Assembly: GCA_029379385.1 (NCBI GenBank)
Contig: CM055614.1
Span: 310,001 to 374,000, forward strand
Source: Quillaja saponaria
Lineage: Eukaryota > Streptophyta > Magnoliopsida > Fabales > Quillajaceae
Reading direction: 5' to 3'
DNA: 64,000 nt
Shown here: positions 1-12,471 of the stretch, in pieces
Numbering within the stretch: the first letter of the stretch is position 1
Layout of the letters: each line of letters opens with the position of its first letter
Notes under the pieces: model-generated
What the model saw: the letters and a program-made list of their open reading frames with translations, nothing else
What the model was told of the DNA's origin: nothing
The model's database searches: none
Position numbers and translations under genes: made by a program

Positions 1-665
1 ATTATAATATCTTTTCTTGGATGGTTATAATATTATATTTTCTCTCTTCAAAGTAATATGTAAAATTAATTAAATTATTCAAATCATATCAATATGAGTG
101 GGATTCTCCCAATTTAACAATATTACAATTCTAAGTTCACATAAAAGATGGGACAAAAATTTTAAATAAAATAAAAAATCAATCACTGATAGTAGAACTT
201 GGTTATATAATCTCCTAATTCTAACACTTTCGTCTTAATTAATTGAACTAAAATCTCATTGATGATCAACAATTAAACTTATCTTATTATAAGTTAATAT
301 TTAGTAGCTCGGAGGTCATCATCTGTTATTCCTTTTCATTTTTTTTCTTTGAAAAATAATTTTTGTTTTACTATTGAAAATTCATTTTGTCATAGCTACC
401 ATTAAAAATGACCATTGGTCTACTAAGTCGGGTGACACCATTGTCCCAATTTCTAACAAGTGGGAGGAATGTATAGAAGAAATGTCAATTTATTTAATAG
501 TGTAATCTTATTTTAATTTAATTAAATATCAAACATGAGATGCAAAGTTCTCACCAAAAAAAAAAAAAAAATGCAAAGTTAAAACTAATGACTAGGTTAA
601 AGGAATCAATATTCTTTTCATTCAACTTTGTAATAATTGGTAAAATAAAAAAATAAAAAAGAAAG
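1..665. other. AT-rich intergenic DNA, no gene seen
   Basis: No long open frame, RNA gene or recognisable coding similarity on either strand. The DNA is AT-rich with poly-A runs, as in plant intergenic sequence. It may belong to the flank of a gene outside the window. Confidence 0.6.
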
Positions 666-1699
666 AGAGTAAAGTACACGTGACTCTCTTGTGATTTATC
701 TTATTTGTAAATATATATACGTTTTTCATTTTGTCAAAAATAATCCCTGTATTTTAAATGAGAATGTCACTTAACGGAATCTGTTAAACTTAACTATAAT
801 TTTACAATTCTTAATTTCTTTCCCAATTTATTAAATCCTTAAATTCTCATTTCTCTAATAACTCAAATCGTTTCCAAATCCACTAAAGAGATACTCGGAG
901 AACCCTGCATTAAGAGATACTTGGAGTATGATATCATTCCTAACCTAGACAAAATGATGCAATGCAGCATTGCATAATTGCAAGATTCAATCTACACAAC
1001 ACTGCATTAGATGCTTTTCAATAGTGGTGGCATCCATGTATTGAACCATATTTTCCAACTAGTTCTCAGAGAAGAGCGCTCATTTAGTTGAGAGTAAATC
1101 ACTGAAAACAAGAGAAGTGAACAAATAGTGTATTCTGGATCTTACAAAGCCTGCTTACAGCACACGTTTTTCTTGCAAGTTGTAGAAAAGATAGCGAAAT
1201 TAGTAGTGGTGGCTCGGTAAAATTGTGATAAGTTTTATGAAAGGGATTTGAGGTATTAGGAAAATGAGAATTTAGGAATTTGACGAATTGGAAAAAGAAA
1301 AATTAGAGAAGTGAAAAATACAGATTGATAACAATGATAAATCCATGTGTCGTGCATGTGGGTATTTTCATAATTAAGTTTAACAATTGTTATTAAGAGA
1401 CATTTTCATTCAAATTCAAAATATATAAAAATGATTTTGGACAAATTGGAACTATTTGCGAATAAGTTAAAAGATTTTTCTAACGGGATACTTGTTAAGG
1501 TGATAAATATAGAAATTTTATATTATTAATTGTAGTGGTTGACTATGATTTCAGTGTTGAGTAATAAATTTTTTTTATTTCTAGAATGTTTCAAGTTTCA
1601 AATTTCAAAACCCACATTTATTACACCTTATCAAGTGTCCTTTACACTAGCTAGAAAAACCCCAAGTTAAATTATAAAAGATTACGTGTACTTTACTCT
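666..1699. mobile_element. Probable non-autonomous Mutator-like element
   Basis: The left end starts AGAGTAAAGTACACGT at 666. Its exact inverse complement ends at 1699, giving a perfect 16-bp terminal inverted repeat. Weaker inverted similarity runs further in, for example around 770-805 against 1375-1420. The 10 bp before the left end (656-665) and the 10 bp after the right end (1700-1709) are both AAAAAGAAAG, which looks like a 9-10 bp target-site duplication typical of Mutator-like elements. No transposase frame is present, so the element would be non-autonomous. The duplication is low-complexity, which weakens it as evidence. Confidence 0.6.
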
Positions 1700-1709
1700 A
1701 AAAAGAAAG

Positions 1710-4700
1710 AACTGCAATAAGGTCTCCATATATCAAAGGTTCAGAGAGGGAGAGTCGAGCCAATACCCACAAATGGCAGTGTGGCGACATGGTCATAGTA
1801 AATGCAATGATGTCGGTGACGTTTAGCTTCAAGCAAGAAACAACTTGAACAAGCGTAATGGTCACTGGCTGAACCCGTCATATGTTTAACGATAAATTAA
1901 ATTCCATAGAGATTGCGCAGAAAGATTAAAAAAAAAAAAAGACAGAAAGATAGACAGACAAACAGACAGACCGGAAATGAGGTTCCAGTGGTTATCAAGC
2001 TTTGTGAGTTAACAGGTAAGAAATCCACATCTTGTACTTGAAAAAGGCAATTAAGGCTTAATCATATAATCCAACGGCCAATGAAGCCTTAAATAATTAA
2101 GCTCTTTTTTTTAGTTAAGAACGTGGGGACCAAGCATCCCACTCATTCTCCTCCATATTTTAGTTTAAATAACACACATTCGCCGTAATGCCTGGGTAGC
2201 CTCCACCCAAAGGGCCTAAAAATTTCTTCCCAATCACGAATCACCCATGATTGTCCTCACATGGATTCCAACCCAAAGTACTTCATTCTTTAATGTCTAT
2301 TTTAATATTTAAAATATGAAAAGAAGCATTCCACCTTATTTAATTATATTAAACTAAGTACCACTTTCAATAGTAAATTTTAGTTGGATAGAATGAGGAG
2401 AGTGGCTTCAATGCAAATTGTTAGGGGTCATTTTGTTAATAAATATTTTAGTAATTTTAGAAAGAAAAGAAAAAAAAAGAAGGAAGAAAAGTGAAAAAAA
2501 GTAAATAAAATAATAAAGAATAGTGTAATTCCAAATAGGATCTCAGGTTTGTGCAGACGAAGGGCAAGCAAGGAACACCAACCAAATTGGTTTCCACATG
2601 GGGGTGTGCGTACTAAAATTACAAGGCCCGCACACTCTGGACAATATTTATTGATATTATTATTATAAACTTAAATATTCTTATGCGTCATTCTAAGTTA
2701 TAATTATTATATAATATTCACATATCTAAGTTTTTATTTATTTAATTTTATATTGAGAATTTTTATTTTTGACAAAAAATAATTAAATAATTATTCACTA
2801 TTTATTCAATATTTATTCTAAAAAATAATTATTTTTTTAATCAGTTATCTAATATTATTATTCATATTTCGTATTCACTCTTCATTCATTAATTTATTAA
2901 GTAAAATTAGAATGAGATTGATCATATAATTCTATAAAAAAATTATAATTATTTTAATTTTTAGGATGATTTAAGTAAGAAAAAAAATTATATTTAACAA
3001 CGCATAAGAGCATGTGTGATCATGTTTAAATAATAAATAAGGAAAATGGCAAAAAGTAAGAATTGATTATCTGTTTTCCTTTTTCATTATTTTAGGGGAT
3101 GAGGTGAGTAAATTAAAATTAAAAGGTTCCTCCATTGACGGTGGTGGGGGAATCCGCAGCATGTCTCTTTGAAGACTACTATCCATGGATCAAACAAGGG
3201 GTACCTATCACATCTATCCTTCTTATTTAACTTTAAGATAAGAAGGATAACCATATCATCAATTTTTTTAAGTTTAATGAAAATTAATGTTTACAACTCA
3301 AATACTTAAAACATTTCTCAAATAAATAAAATTATGTATTCAGATTTTGTTTTTCCTTAATTTGGTAGAATAATTCATTTATTTAATGTTACTACTAAGA
3401 CTAATGGTGATTACATGCATAGGATATAATATAAGAATATTTTTAATGGGTGTACTAATGATTTTGGTTAAGTTGTAAAAATATTATTTCAAAATTAAAA
3501 TTTTAAAAAAATAATAATAATAATTTATATATTAAATAACACTGAAATTTTAATTAAATACAATAATAAATATCATAATTTTTATTATTAATACAAATTT
3601 AACGATTATTATTATCCCAAAAATTCATAATAGGGACCTAATTAATTATGCACGCAATAACAGAACACACAGATGATCAAACTGTGATTGGTTTGTCTTC
3701 TTTACTTATCCACACTCAACTCAATAATAAGAATGAATGAAGCAACCAGTAACGCTAGCTTACATGCGTGGACCCAATGTAACTCTCATTGGCACTCAGG
3801 ACCAATCATTTTAATTCTGTAAAGGTTTCGGTCACACTGAGAAAATTAATTAAAGTTTTCTTAGACCCAGTGTTATTTTAAAGAAACTGAATCAGCCTTC
3901 TCTTTCTCTATTGGGAAAAAAGAAAGAAAGAAGACAATAAAGAATCTGAATTATCTAATTAACCCACAATTAATAACACGAAGCATTGTGTATCCCTAAA
4001 ACGAAAATATATAAATGCAGAGGAACCACGTGGAAATTCAAATGACAATGAGCTCATCAAAGAAAAATGTTCGAGTTGCACAGACCACGTCTAAAAATAT
4101 TTATTACAAAAAAGGAATAAAAATTATTCTATTAAGCTTCTTTTTTTTTTTTTAAATGGTCGTTGGCATTGTTCTGAAATCAATTTCTGATCGGCGAAGG
4201 TCACTTAACTGCTCCCAGATCGTCTGGGAAAGTTGAAAGATCGAACAACATTAACCATGTCTTGTTGTGGATCCTACTCCAGCCAAACCAAAATTACCAT
4301 CACCTGGGGGGTCAAAAAAAAAATCATTACAACTCCCACAAAAATAATTTTTAATACAAAATTAAATTACCCCAAACCAAAATTCTGCCGGGTTAACTCG
4401 AGCCAACCCTTGCCTGCTTCGAAGCAGACAACAAAAGAGACGGCAACAAACGGTGACGGAGATCGCATTACGGGTTCCGTTAACCCAGCTGCACGCATCC
4501 CTATGCGCCGTCCTATTTAACAAATATATTAAATATCCCTGGCCGTTATGTGACGGCTAATAGGGCTTTTGGACCACTTTATCGTTACATACACCGTCCG
4601 GTTAACCCATTACTCTAGTTAATTCGCTACTGCGGTTGGTATGGGAGACAGACACAGCACAAGAGTCGCAGACAATGAAAAGCAACAAGAGTCGCGTATA

Positions 4701-4720
4701 ATAAGACGCGCGCAAAGTGG
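1710..4720. other. Gene-free AT-rich intergenic region and ARF upstream DNA
   Basis: About 3 kb with no supported gene. Homopolymer and AT-rich tracts dominate from 2280 to 3660. The last few hundred bases, from about 4200, are less AT-rich and probably hold the distal promoter of the ARF gene. A short open frame near 4233-4520 looks like chance and is not called. Confidence 0.5.
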
Positions 4721-5052
4721 TTTTGGTTATTCCATGTAACGGCGTTTTCCTGGATTCCTTAGAGAAAGACGACCCAGTCTGAGAGAGAGAGAGAGAAGCA
4801 AAGAGTTTGAGAGAGAGAAAAGCGCAAGCTTCAGAGGCGAAAGTGGTGAGGGAAAGCGGTTATACAAGCTGTGAAGGTGGTTTTGTAACGATTGCATATT
4901 GGATTGGTGGTTTTGCGTTACGGGCTTACGGCTTTGATTGCGTTCGTTACAGTGTGTCTGAAGCGAGGTGGAGGATTCCAAAAGTCGGAGCTTTAATTTT
5001 GTAGATAAATTCGTAATTAAGGGCTCTTTATGGTTTATTAGTGGTGGTAATT

Positions 5053-5085
5053 ATGTTCAAATTAATGAGGATTCGTCTGCGCTAA
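5053..5085 (+). promoter_or_regulatory. Upstream ORF in the ARF 5' leader
   Basis: A 10-codon frame (MFKLMRIRLR then TAA) lies 55 bases before the ARF start codon, in the presumed 5' leader. Upstream ORFs in ARF leaders are known to reduce translation of the main frame in Arabidopsis. Whether this one is in the mRNA depends on the true transcription start, which is not visible. A GA-rich tract near 4780-4820 is consistent with a leader. Confidence 0.4.
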
Positions 5086-5139
5086 AAAGTGTATAATTCG
5101 AGCTATTTGAATTTTGGTTGTTTGACTTGGGAGTTCAAG

Positions 5140-8100
5140 ATGTCGAATCGTGGAGGGTCATTTTCGCAGTCAAATGTTGCGGGGGAAGGTGAGTTTTTTT
5201 CGGGTTTTTTCATGCTTCATTTCTTGGGTCTCGGGTGATTTCCTTTCATTTTTCTAAAATATGAGGCTTGTCACTTTGGCTTTTGTTGTCTTTACTTAGT
5301 AGTAGGTTTCGGGGGAGATGATCTGTATCTGGAGCTATGGAAGGCTTGTGCGGGCCCACTTGTGGATGTTCCTCGGTCCGGCGAGAGGGTATTCTATTTT
5401 CCACAGGGGCATATGGAACAAGTAAGTTTAATTGCAATATCTCTATTTCAGATCCGCTTTGTCTGTTTTAGGTGTAACCAATTTTCCGTGAACTATTTGG
5501 TTGGAAGGAAAAAGAAGAAAGTAGACATTGTGTTGTTCAAATCAGTGTTTAACCTGATAATTTTACGTCTATTGCTTTTTATGGGAGTATTTCATATTTC
5601 GTTAAAATTGGAATTTTTGGTACAGTTAGAAGCATCAACAAATCAAGAACTAAATCAGAGGATTCCGCTGTTTAATCTTCCCTCGAAGATTCTTTGTCGT
5701 GTCATGAACGTTCAGCTACTGGTATTTTCACAAGTGATCCTTTTTTGTTGTTTTTGGTTCTCTTTTGAAACTTGGCATTGACTGAGAAAAATGAATAGTA
5801 ATATCATTTGGACTACTATATTATACCTTCTTGCTTTGGTTATGTGAAAAATGGAAGACTCATATGAAGCTAGGCCTGCTGTACCTATTAGTTTAATTAG
5901 GCTCAGCAGATATGGCTTTATGTTTTGCAGGATCCCAGTTAATCTATAACCTAGGATTTGAACTTTTGTTTTCCTTTTCTATCTCCTGAGTTTTTTGCAG
6001 TATCCAATTTTGGAAAATGCTTGACATGGTTTTCATATTTTTAGGCCGAGCAAGAAACAGATGAGGTTTATGCACAAATTACTTTGCTGCCAGACTCCAA
6101 TGTAAGAAAGAATAGATTTTCCTTCGGATTTCAACATCTCTTAATGGTCTTAGATTCTTATAGCCAAAAAAATAAAAATTCTAACTGATCCAAAAAAAAT
6201 AAAAAAATTTAGCGAACTGAGCCTACAAGCCCTGATCCATCCCTTACTGCACGTCCAAGGCCAACGGTTCACTCATTCTGCAAGGTTTTAACTGCCTCTG
6301 ATACAAGCACCCATGGTGGTTTTTCAGTGCTTCGGAAACACGCCACTGAATGCCTTCCTCCCCTGGTAATGTCTTTTCTCATGCTACCATAGATTTTCTT
6401 TCTGGGAACTTCGTTATCATTGTTTACCATGTTTGGATTATTTTCAGGACATGTCCCAGTCAACCCCGACTCAGGAATTGGTCGCCAAGGATCTTCATGG
6501 TTATGAGTGGCGCTTTAAGCACATTTTCAGAGGTAATGGTCTCAAATGCATTTCAGTCTTGTGCTTGTGCACGGTTGAATTCTCTAGTTCACTGATCTCC
6601 TGTATGTTATTAATGATTAGGTCAACCACGGAGACACTTGCTTACAACAGGATGGAGTACTTTTGTTACTTCTAAGAGATTAGTTGCCGGGGATACCTTT
6701 GTTTTCCTGAGGTATTATTATTATTTTTATTCCAATAATATGGTGCAGAAAGCATCTAGTTTGTTACAAGCTTTTTAATTTGAATAAGACTTCACTTTTC
6801 TAGAGGGGACAATGGAGAATTACGTGTTGGAGTGAGGCGTCTTGCTCGCCAGCACAGCAGCATGCCATCATCTGTGATATCCAGTCAGAGCATGCACTTA
6901 GGAGTCCTTGCAACTGCTTCTCATGCTGTTTCAACCCAAACCCTCTTTGTAGTATATTATAAGCCAAGGTAATATTAGTTACTTCTTTCAAATTCACTAG
7001 AAAAAGTAGTTTGTTTAATTTTGGTTGGTTTCCCCATGTGCCTTTTATAAAAATGATTAGGACAAGCCAGTTCATCATAAGCTTGAACAAGTATTTAGAG
7101 GCTATCAACAATAAGTTTGCTGTTGGCATGAGATTCAAGATGAAGTTTGAGGGGGATGATTCCACTGAGACTGAGAGAAGGTAGTAGAAGTCCTTCATTT
7201 CTAATTTAGTTTCTAAATACTGGCATTTCCTCATTAATTTAATATGATTGATCAGATTTTTGGGCACTATAACTGGGGCAGAAGATATGTCTCCCCATTG
7301 GGTTAATTCAAAATGGCGATCACTAAAGGTAAGTTCTTTCTCGACATTCCAGTTTTTTTTTTGTTGACTGAAAGTTGTATTATTATGTTTATCTCTTCCT
7401 TTCTTCCTGTCCCCAGGTTCAATGGGATGAACCTGCATCCATTACTAGACCTGATAGGGTTTCACCGTGGGAAATAGAGCCCTTTTCAGCTTCTGCTCCT
7501 TCAACCTTGGTTCAACCTTCTGTCATTAAGAATAAGAGGCCACGGCCTCCCAGTGAAATTCCCGCTCTTGGTAAGAAAATATTTCTTGTATTAGCCAAAA
7601 AAAAAAAACTTGAAAATAGTTCTCTTAATTATCGTAGTAATGGAATGGAGTTGGCCAGTTGCTGACTTTTGGATTACTCTCTTTATTTTAGATACAAATT
7701 CGAGTATATCAGCTCTGCATAGTTCTGGATGCACACAGTCTGATATAACACAACTTCGAGTTATGGTTGGAAACAAAAGGAGTGATAATCATCCCATGTG
7801 GCCTCATAAGCAAATGGATATAAACAGCAGCAACAATACTATTTCAAGAAATCACATGGAAGGGAGCCTATTATCTTCTCCCCATTCTAGTGGTCCGCCG
7901 CATCTGTATCAGGACACAACAGATGATACTAAGAGTGTCTCTGCTTGGCCTGTTCTTTCAGGCTATTCAACCCCACAGTCATCAAGGGTTAACAATGATC
8001 ACGTGCTTGACCCTGTTGAAAACGAGAACAAAGTTGAGAGTGCTAATAGTTATCGTTTGTTTGGTTTTGACCTAATTAATCATTCTGTAGAGAAGGCACC

Positions 8101-8828
8101 TGCTCAGTCAGTTGGTGTATCCAACGGCACCGGAGAAGGACGTGTCAGTACCTCATCCGGAACCGATTCAGACCATAAGTCTGACCTCGCAAAGGCTTTT
8201 AATGAAAAGAAACAAGAACATCAAGTATCACAAAAAGATACTCAGAACAAGCAAAGTTCTACATCCACCAGAAGTTGCACAAAGGTGCTGAAAAGTAGAT
8301 TGATAATTTAACTGAGTTTAATAAAATATCTTTGCCTCTGAAACATATTTCTGAAATAAACTTCTTTTGGTGTTAAAACTGCCAAAAGGTTCAAATGAAG
8401 GGGGTTGCAGTGGGTCGTGCAGTGGACTTGACCATGTTGGATGGGTATTATCAGCTTATAGATGAACTGGAGGATATGTTTGACATAAAGGGACAGCTTC
8501 ACCCCAGGAACAAGTGGGAAATTGTCTTCACTGATGATGAAGGGGATATGATGCTCGTGGGAGATGACCCATGGCCGTAAGATCTCTTTAATGCTATAAA
8601 CTATCTTTTAGTAAATGCTACAATGCCCCTTTTTTTGTTTTAACTTAATCTTTACTTTAGAAAGTTATTCTTGGTACTATTTGTTGCAGTGAATTCTGTA
8701 ATATGGTGAGAAGAATCTTTATTTGTTCAAGCCTGGATGTGAAGAAGATGAGTACAGGAAGCAAATTGCCGATGTCGTCCATAGAAGGTGAAGGGACTAT
8801 AATAAGCTCAGACTCAGCTGAAAACTGA
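5140..8828 (+). CDS. ARF9-like: Auxin response factor, class B (ARF9/11/18-like)
   Basis: Nuclear transcription factor that binds auxin response elements, here of the repressor class. I read 14 exons: 5140-5188, 5300-5421, 5626-5721, 6045-6101, 6213-6365, 6448-6532, 6621-6711, 6804-6968, 7061-7180, 7256-7328, 7417-7570, 7692-8284, 8389-8576, 8690-8828. They join in frame to 694 residues. Visible domains: dimerisation segment with [18 protein letters not shown] near the start, B3 DNA-binding domain about 126-230 ([28 protein letters not shown]), ARF domain, and a Ser-rich middle region with no Gln-rich activator stretch. An RLFGFDL repression motif sits at about 510-516. A C-terminal PB1 domain (about 587-670) has the acidic [15 protein letters not shown] stretch. 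The exon 2 acceptor could also be 5303 or 5306; all three keep frame. Assignment to ARF9/11/18 rather than ARF1 or ARF2 is by impression. An exon 3 fossil lies at 14804-15285. Confidence 0.95.
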
Positions 8829-10266
8829 AAAACACATAACTTGGATCTTCGATTATTGTCTTTATTCCTTCTTTATCATTGTGTTGTAGTTGCTGCTGTT
8901 CTTTTTATGTTTGTTTGTTTGTCGAGGGAAGTTGGCTTTTTTTTAAAGCTAGAGAGGATGCTTGATGGTATAGGTGAAAAAACTAGCTAATTAAAGCTCG
9001 ATTTTTGGAGCTGCCAACTTGAGACTTGAGACATTAACCGAGTTTGTGGAGCCGAAAGGTTATTACAATGCATTAGTGGGATACTGGGATAGGGTTAATG
9101 TAGGCTTAGCATCTGTGAATAGTCTTGGTAATGCTTTCTGATGGGTGGACAAAAGTGTGGGTCGGTGGGACTCATGTATTATGATGGAGCACTCTCTACG
9201 GGGGCACAGAATAATCACCTTTTGGTTATGGAGTCTGTTTCTTGTGGTTGTATATATAATTGTCCTTTTGAAATGATAATCTCCAATTTGTTGCGAGTAA
9301 AATGTCTGTTGTAGACTGCTGCCGCCTTGATAATTTGCACTTTAACTAATGCTGGAACTGTATCACAGTTAGACCTGAGGGAGGTGAAAATTGTGATCCT
9401 AGTCCGGCTTGGTGCCCCCTTAATTCTATTATGTAAATAAAGAGTTAACTATATGAACCCAACCAACTTGAACAGTTTATGATAGCGCGTGGTTAGCAAG
9501 AGTCATTATGTAACTAAGCCATTTTTTCTTCAATTGTTGCTTTCTTAATTCTTCTTGAACGGAGAATCATAAAATTGTAATTTTTCCACAAGTTACGCTA
9601 AAGCCCCTCTCAGTTCCCAGCACACACTCCCAACTACCCAGGACCCGAGGCCAATCTTTCTTTCGAACTCGGGAATATCCATCATATCATGCATGATTGA
9701 AGATGGAGTTGAGGGTCAGGTCAGGTGGTCCAAACTCATCAAAATTCCCAGGTAATGCTAGCTAGTTTGTTTTGATGGGAACACCACATTATGTATCTCA
9801 GCCACGTGATTGACCATGGGTCATGACCTGTCTGATTAGCCACCACTTTGGCAACTGACTGAAAGTTAAATGTTATCTTACTAATCTATTAATTTTTTAT
9901 TTGATTTATTTGACTTTTCGTTCTCCTTTAAACTTGTACATTCCAAAGGTTGGGTATACCGACAGACTAGCTAGCTCGTTAATTATCAATAATTGAAATG
10001 TAATTAATTAAGGTCACGACTAATTATTTAAACCATAGCATATAAGTTTAATACGCAAATGCAACCTATTTTACAGTTGCAAATGTACTTGGATGACGTT
10101 GACATGCACCGTTCATATATATCATTTCAAAATTACATTTTTGCTGATCCGATATTTCATGACAATATTAAATTTATATAGGAACATTAATTATTACGAT
10201 AATGGACTGTGCAATTGCCTCTAAAACCACTCGATCGTGTCATTCCATACCTTTCTTCTAGTTTGC
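8829..10266. other. ARF 3' UTR and CslG-A promoter
   Basis: The first several hundred bases after the ARF stop are presumably its 3' UTR. From about 9640 the sequence is closely repeated before CslG-B (from about 15295), so it is the upstream region of the duplicated CslG unit. The CslG TATA box was not assigned. No gene is seen. Confidence 0.5.
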
Positions 10267-10302
10267 ATGCTTGCCCTCCTCGCCTTCAAATTAACACTTA
10301 AC

Positions 10303-12430
10303 ATGGATGGTCTTCCTCTTCACACGTTAAAATTCAAACCCGGGACGTTATTGAACCGGTTGTTTGCATTAGTTTACACATGTGGAATAATAGCCTTGCT
10401 CTACCACCATGTTTCTAAACTAAACATGCTTCACTCCGATGCCCAGCAAGACTCCATAATCATTTCCCTCACCTTTCTACTCTCTGATTTCCTTCTTGCT
10501 TTCTTATGGACTACCCGGCAGGCTTTCCATATGCGACCCGTCCATCGCCATGAATACCCGGAAAATCTCCTTTTTAGTAACAAATCTGATTTTCCGGCGC
10601 TGGACGTCTTTATATGCACTGCGGATCCATATAAGGAGCCACCCATGGACGTAGTGAACACGGCCTTATCGGTTATGGCTTATGAGTATCCACCCGATAA
10701 AGTTTCGGTATATGTGTCGGATGATGGGGGTTCGCAACTCACTCTGTTTGCTTTCATGGAGGCTGCTAAGTTTGCTACCCACTGGCTGCCTTTTTGTACA
10801 GAAAACAACCTACTACACAGGTCCCCGGAAGCCTTTTTCGCTTCCACCCATTCTTTCAATTTGCAGACACACAAGATCAAGGTTAGTGAATTGTCTAAGT
10901 GATGCTCTAAAATATTTAACATATATTATACTTTTACTGCTACCTATTCATTTATAATTTAAAGTAACTAACTTACTCTACCAAAAACAAAAATAAGTAA
11001 CTAACTAAATTTATAAATTTGTTGTAATTTGCTCCATTGAGATTTGAAAGATTGTATGATATATTTATCCTGTTGCTCTCCCAAAATGGTTCTTAGGACC
11101 GGGATATATTCTATGATGAATGATTGGTTAGTTCTTTCTTAGAAATTTCTTTAATATTAACCCTTTAAAATCTGCTACTTTTTTTTTTTGCTTGGATTTA
11201 GAATCTGTCCATTTGTATGTGTCAAATTAATTGCAATTTTTTTTATTTATTTTGTTGCTTTAATTTTCATTGCAATTTGTTGGTCACATTTGAAGTATTG
11301 TATAACATAATTTGTTGTATATTGATCATAATGATTTTTTTTTTTCTTGGATGGTGATTTGAGAACATATATTTTCGATAAGAGGGATGTGAGAACATAT
11401 AATTATGTCAAATGTTTGCTCAAAATTTTTGGATCATGGACTTAAACTATCTTGCGCCAAAATGGCTGGGGAGAGGAAAGGTTTTTTTTTTTTTTGGTAC
11501 TCTCGGGAGCAGATTGAGTGGACATGTTCAAAGCAGGCAGCTAGGTGGATAAATATGGAATGATTCTATTTAACAATAATTGAATAATATATGTCCTTTG
11601 TTTTTGTCCTTTTCTGTTGCTTGACTGGGTCAAGTTAATTTGGTCACCATCAAATAGGGAGGGAGATCTCTGAGATGATCATTGCACTCAATTCTATCTG
11701 TTGGAGTGGGACAACTCGTGGCAAGTGGATCAAAAATTTGGAATACGAACCCAAGCTTCAACATGATCCACAATTTTAGAACCCTCACAATATTAGATGT
11801 GATCTAATTAAAATCCCTCACAATATTATATGTGATCTAAGTAAAATCTATAAGTGAAAATTATTGACAATAAAAGTTACAGCCTTATGTATTAACCTTT
11901 TTTAGTCCAAATGCATGCAGTGGTGAGTGGTGATGGCATGCATGCATGCATGTTAAATATTTCTAATTAAAATTAGTGATGTTATTATTATTATCCTGCT
12001 GAGATCACCTAATTGGTTGATTTTCTATCCATCGTGATGGATGGATGTCATAGACGATGTTTGAGGGAATGAGAACGAAGGTGGAACAGGTAGTTGCAAG
12101 AGGAAAGGTTGATGACAATTTTGATTTAGTAAATGAACAAGAGCGCAAGGTTTTCAATAAATATTGGACAGATAATTTTGCTCCACGAAACCATCCCACC
12201 GTGATTCAGGTAATAATCATTAACCAATGTGATTAAAATAATTAATAATTCAATTGTATCTTAATCTTAAAGGCGGCGCAGGTCTTACTACAGAGTGACA
12301 AGGACAAAGACATTAAAGGCCAAGAAATGCCAAATCTTATCTATCTCTCTAGAGAAAAAACCACAACTTTGCCCCACAACTTCAAAGCCGGTGCCCTTAA
12401 TGCTCTGGTAATTTTTACTATAGTCTATTA

Positions 12431-12471
<41 letters not shown>

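Noticed and set aside
4233..4520. 95-codon open frame before the ARF gene
   Set aside because: Low-complexity, no recognisable domain, and it lies in the presumed ARF upstream region.
6800..7438. 212-codon minus-strand open frame
   Set aside because: Antisense shadow of ARF exons 8-11; the plus strand encodes conserved ARF sequence there.
10431..10922. Minus-strand frames over CslG-A exon 1
   Set aside because: Shadows of the CslG coding sequence; the same shadows recur over copy B.
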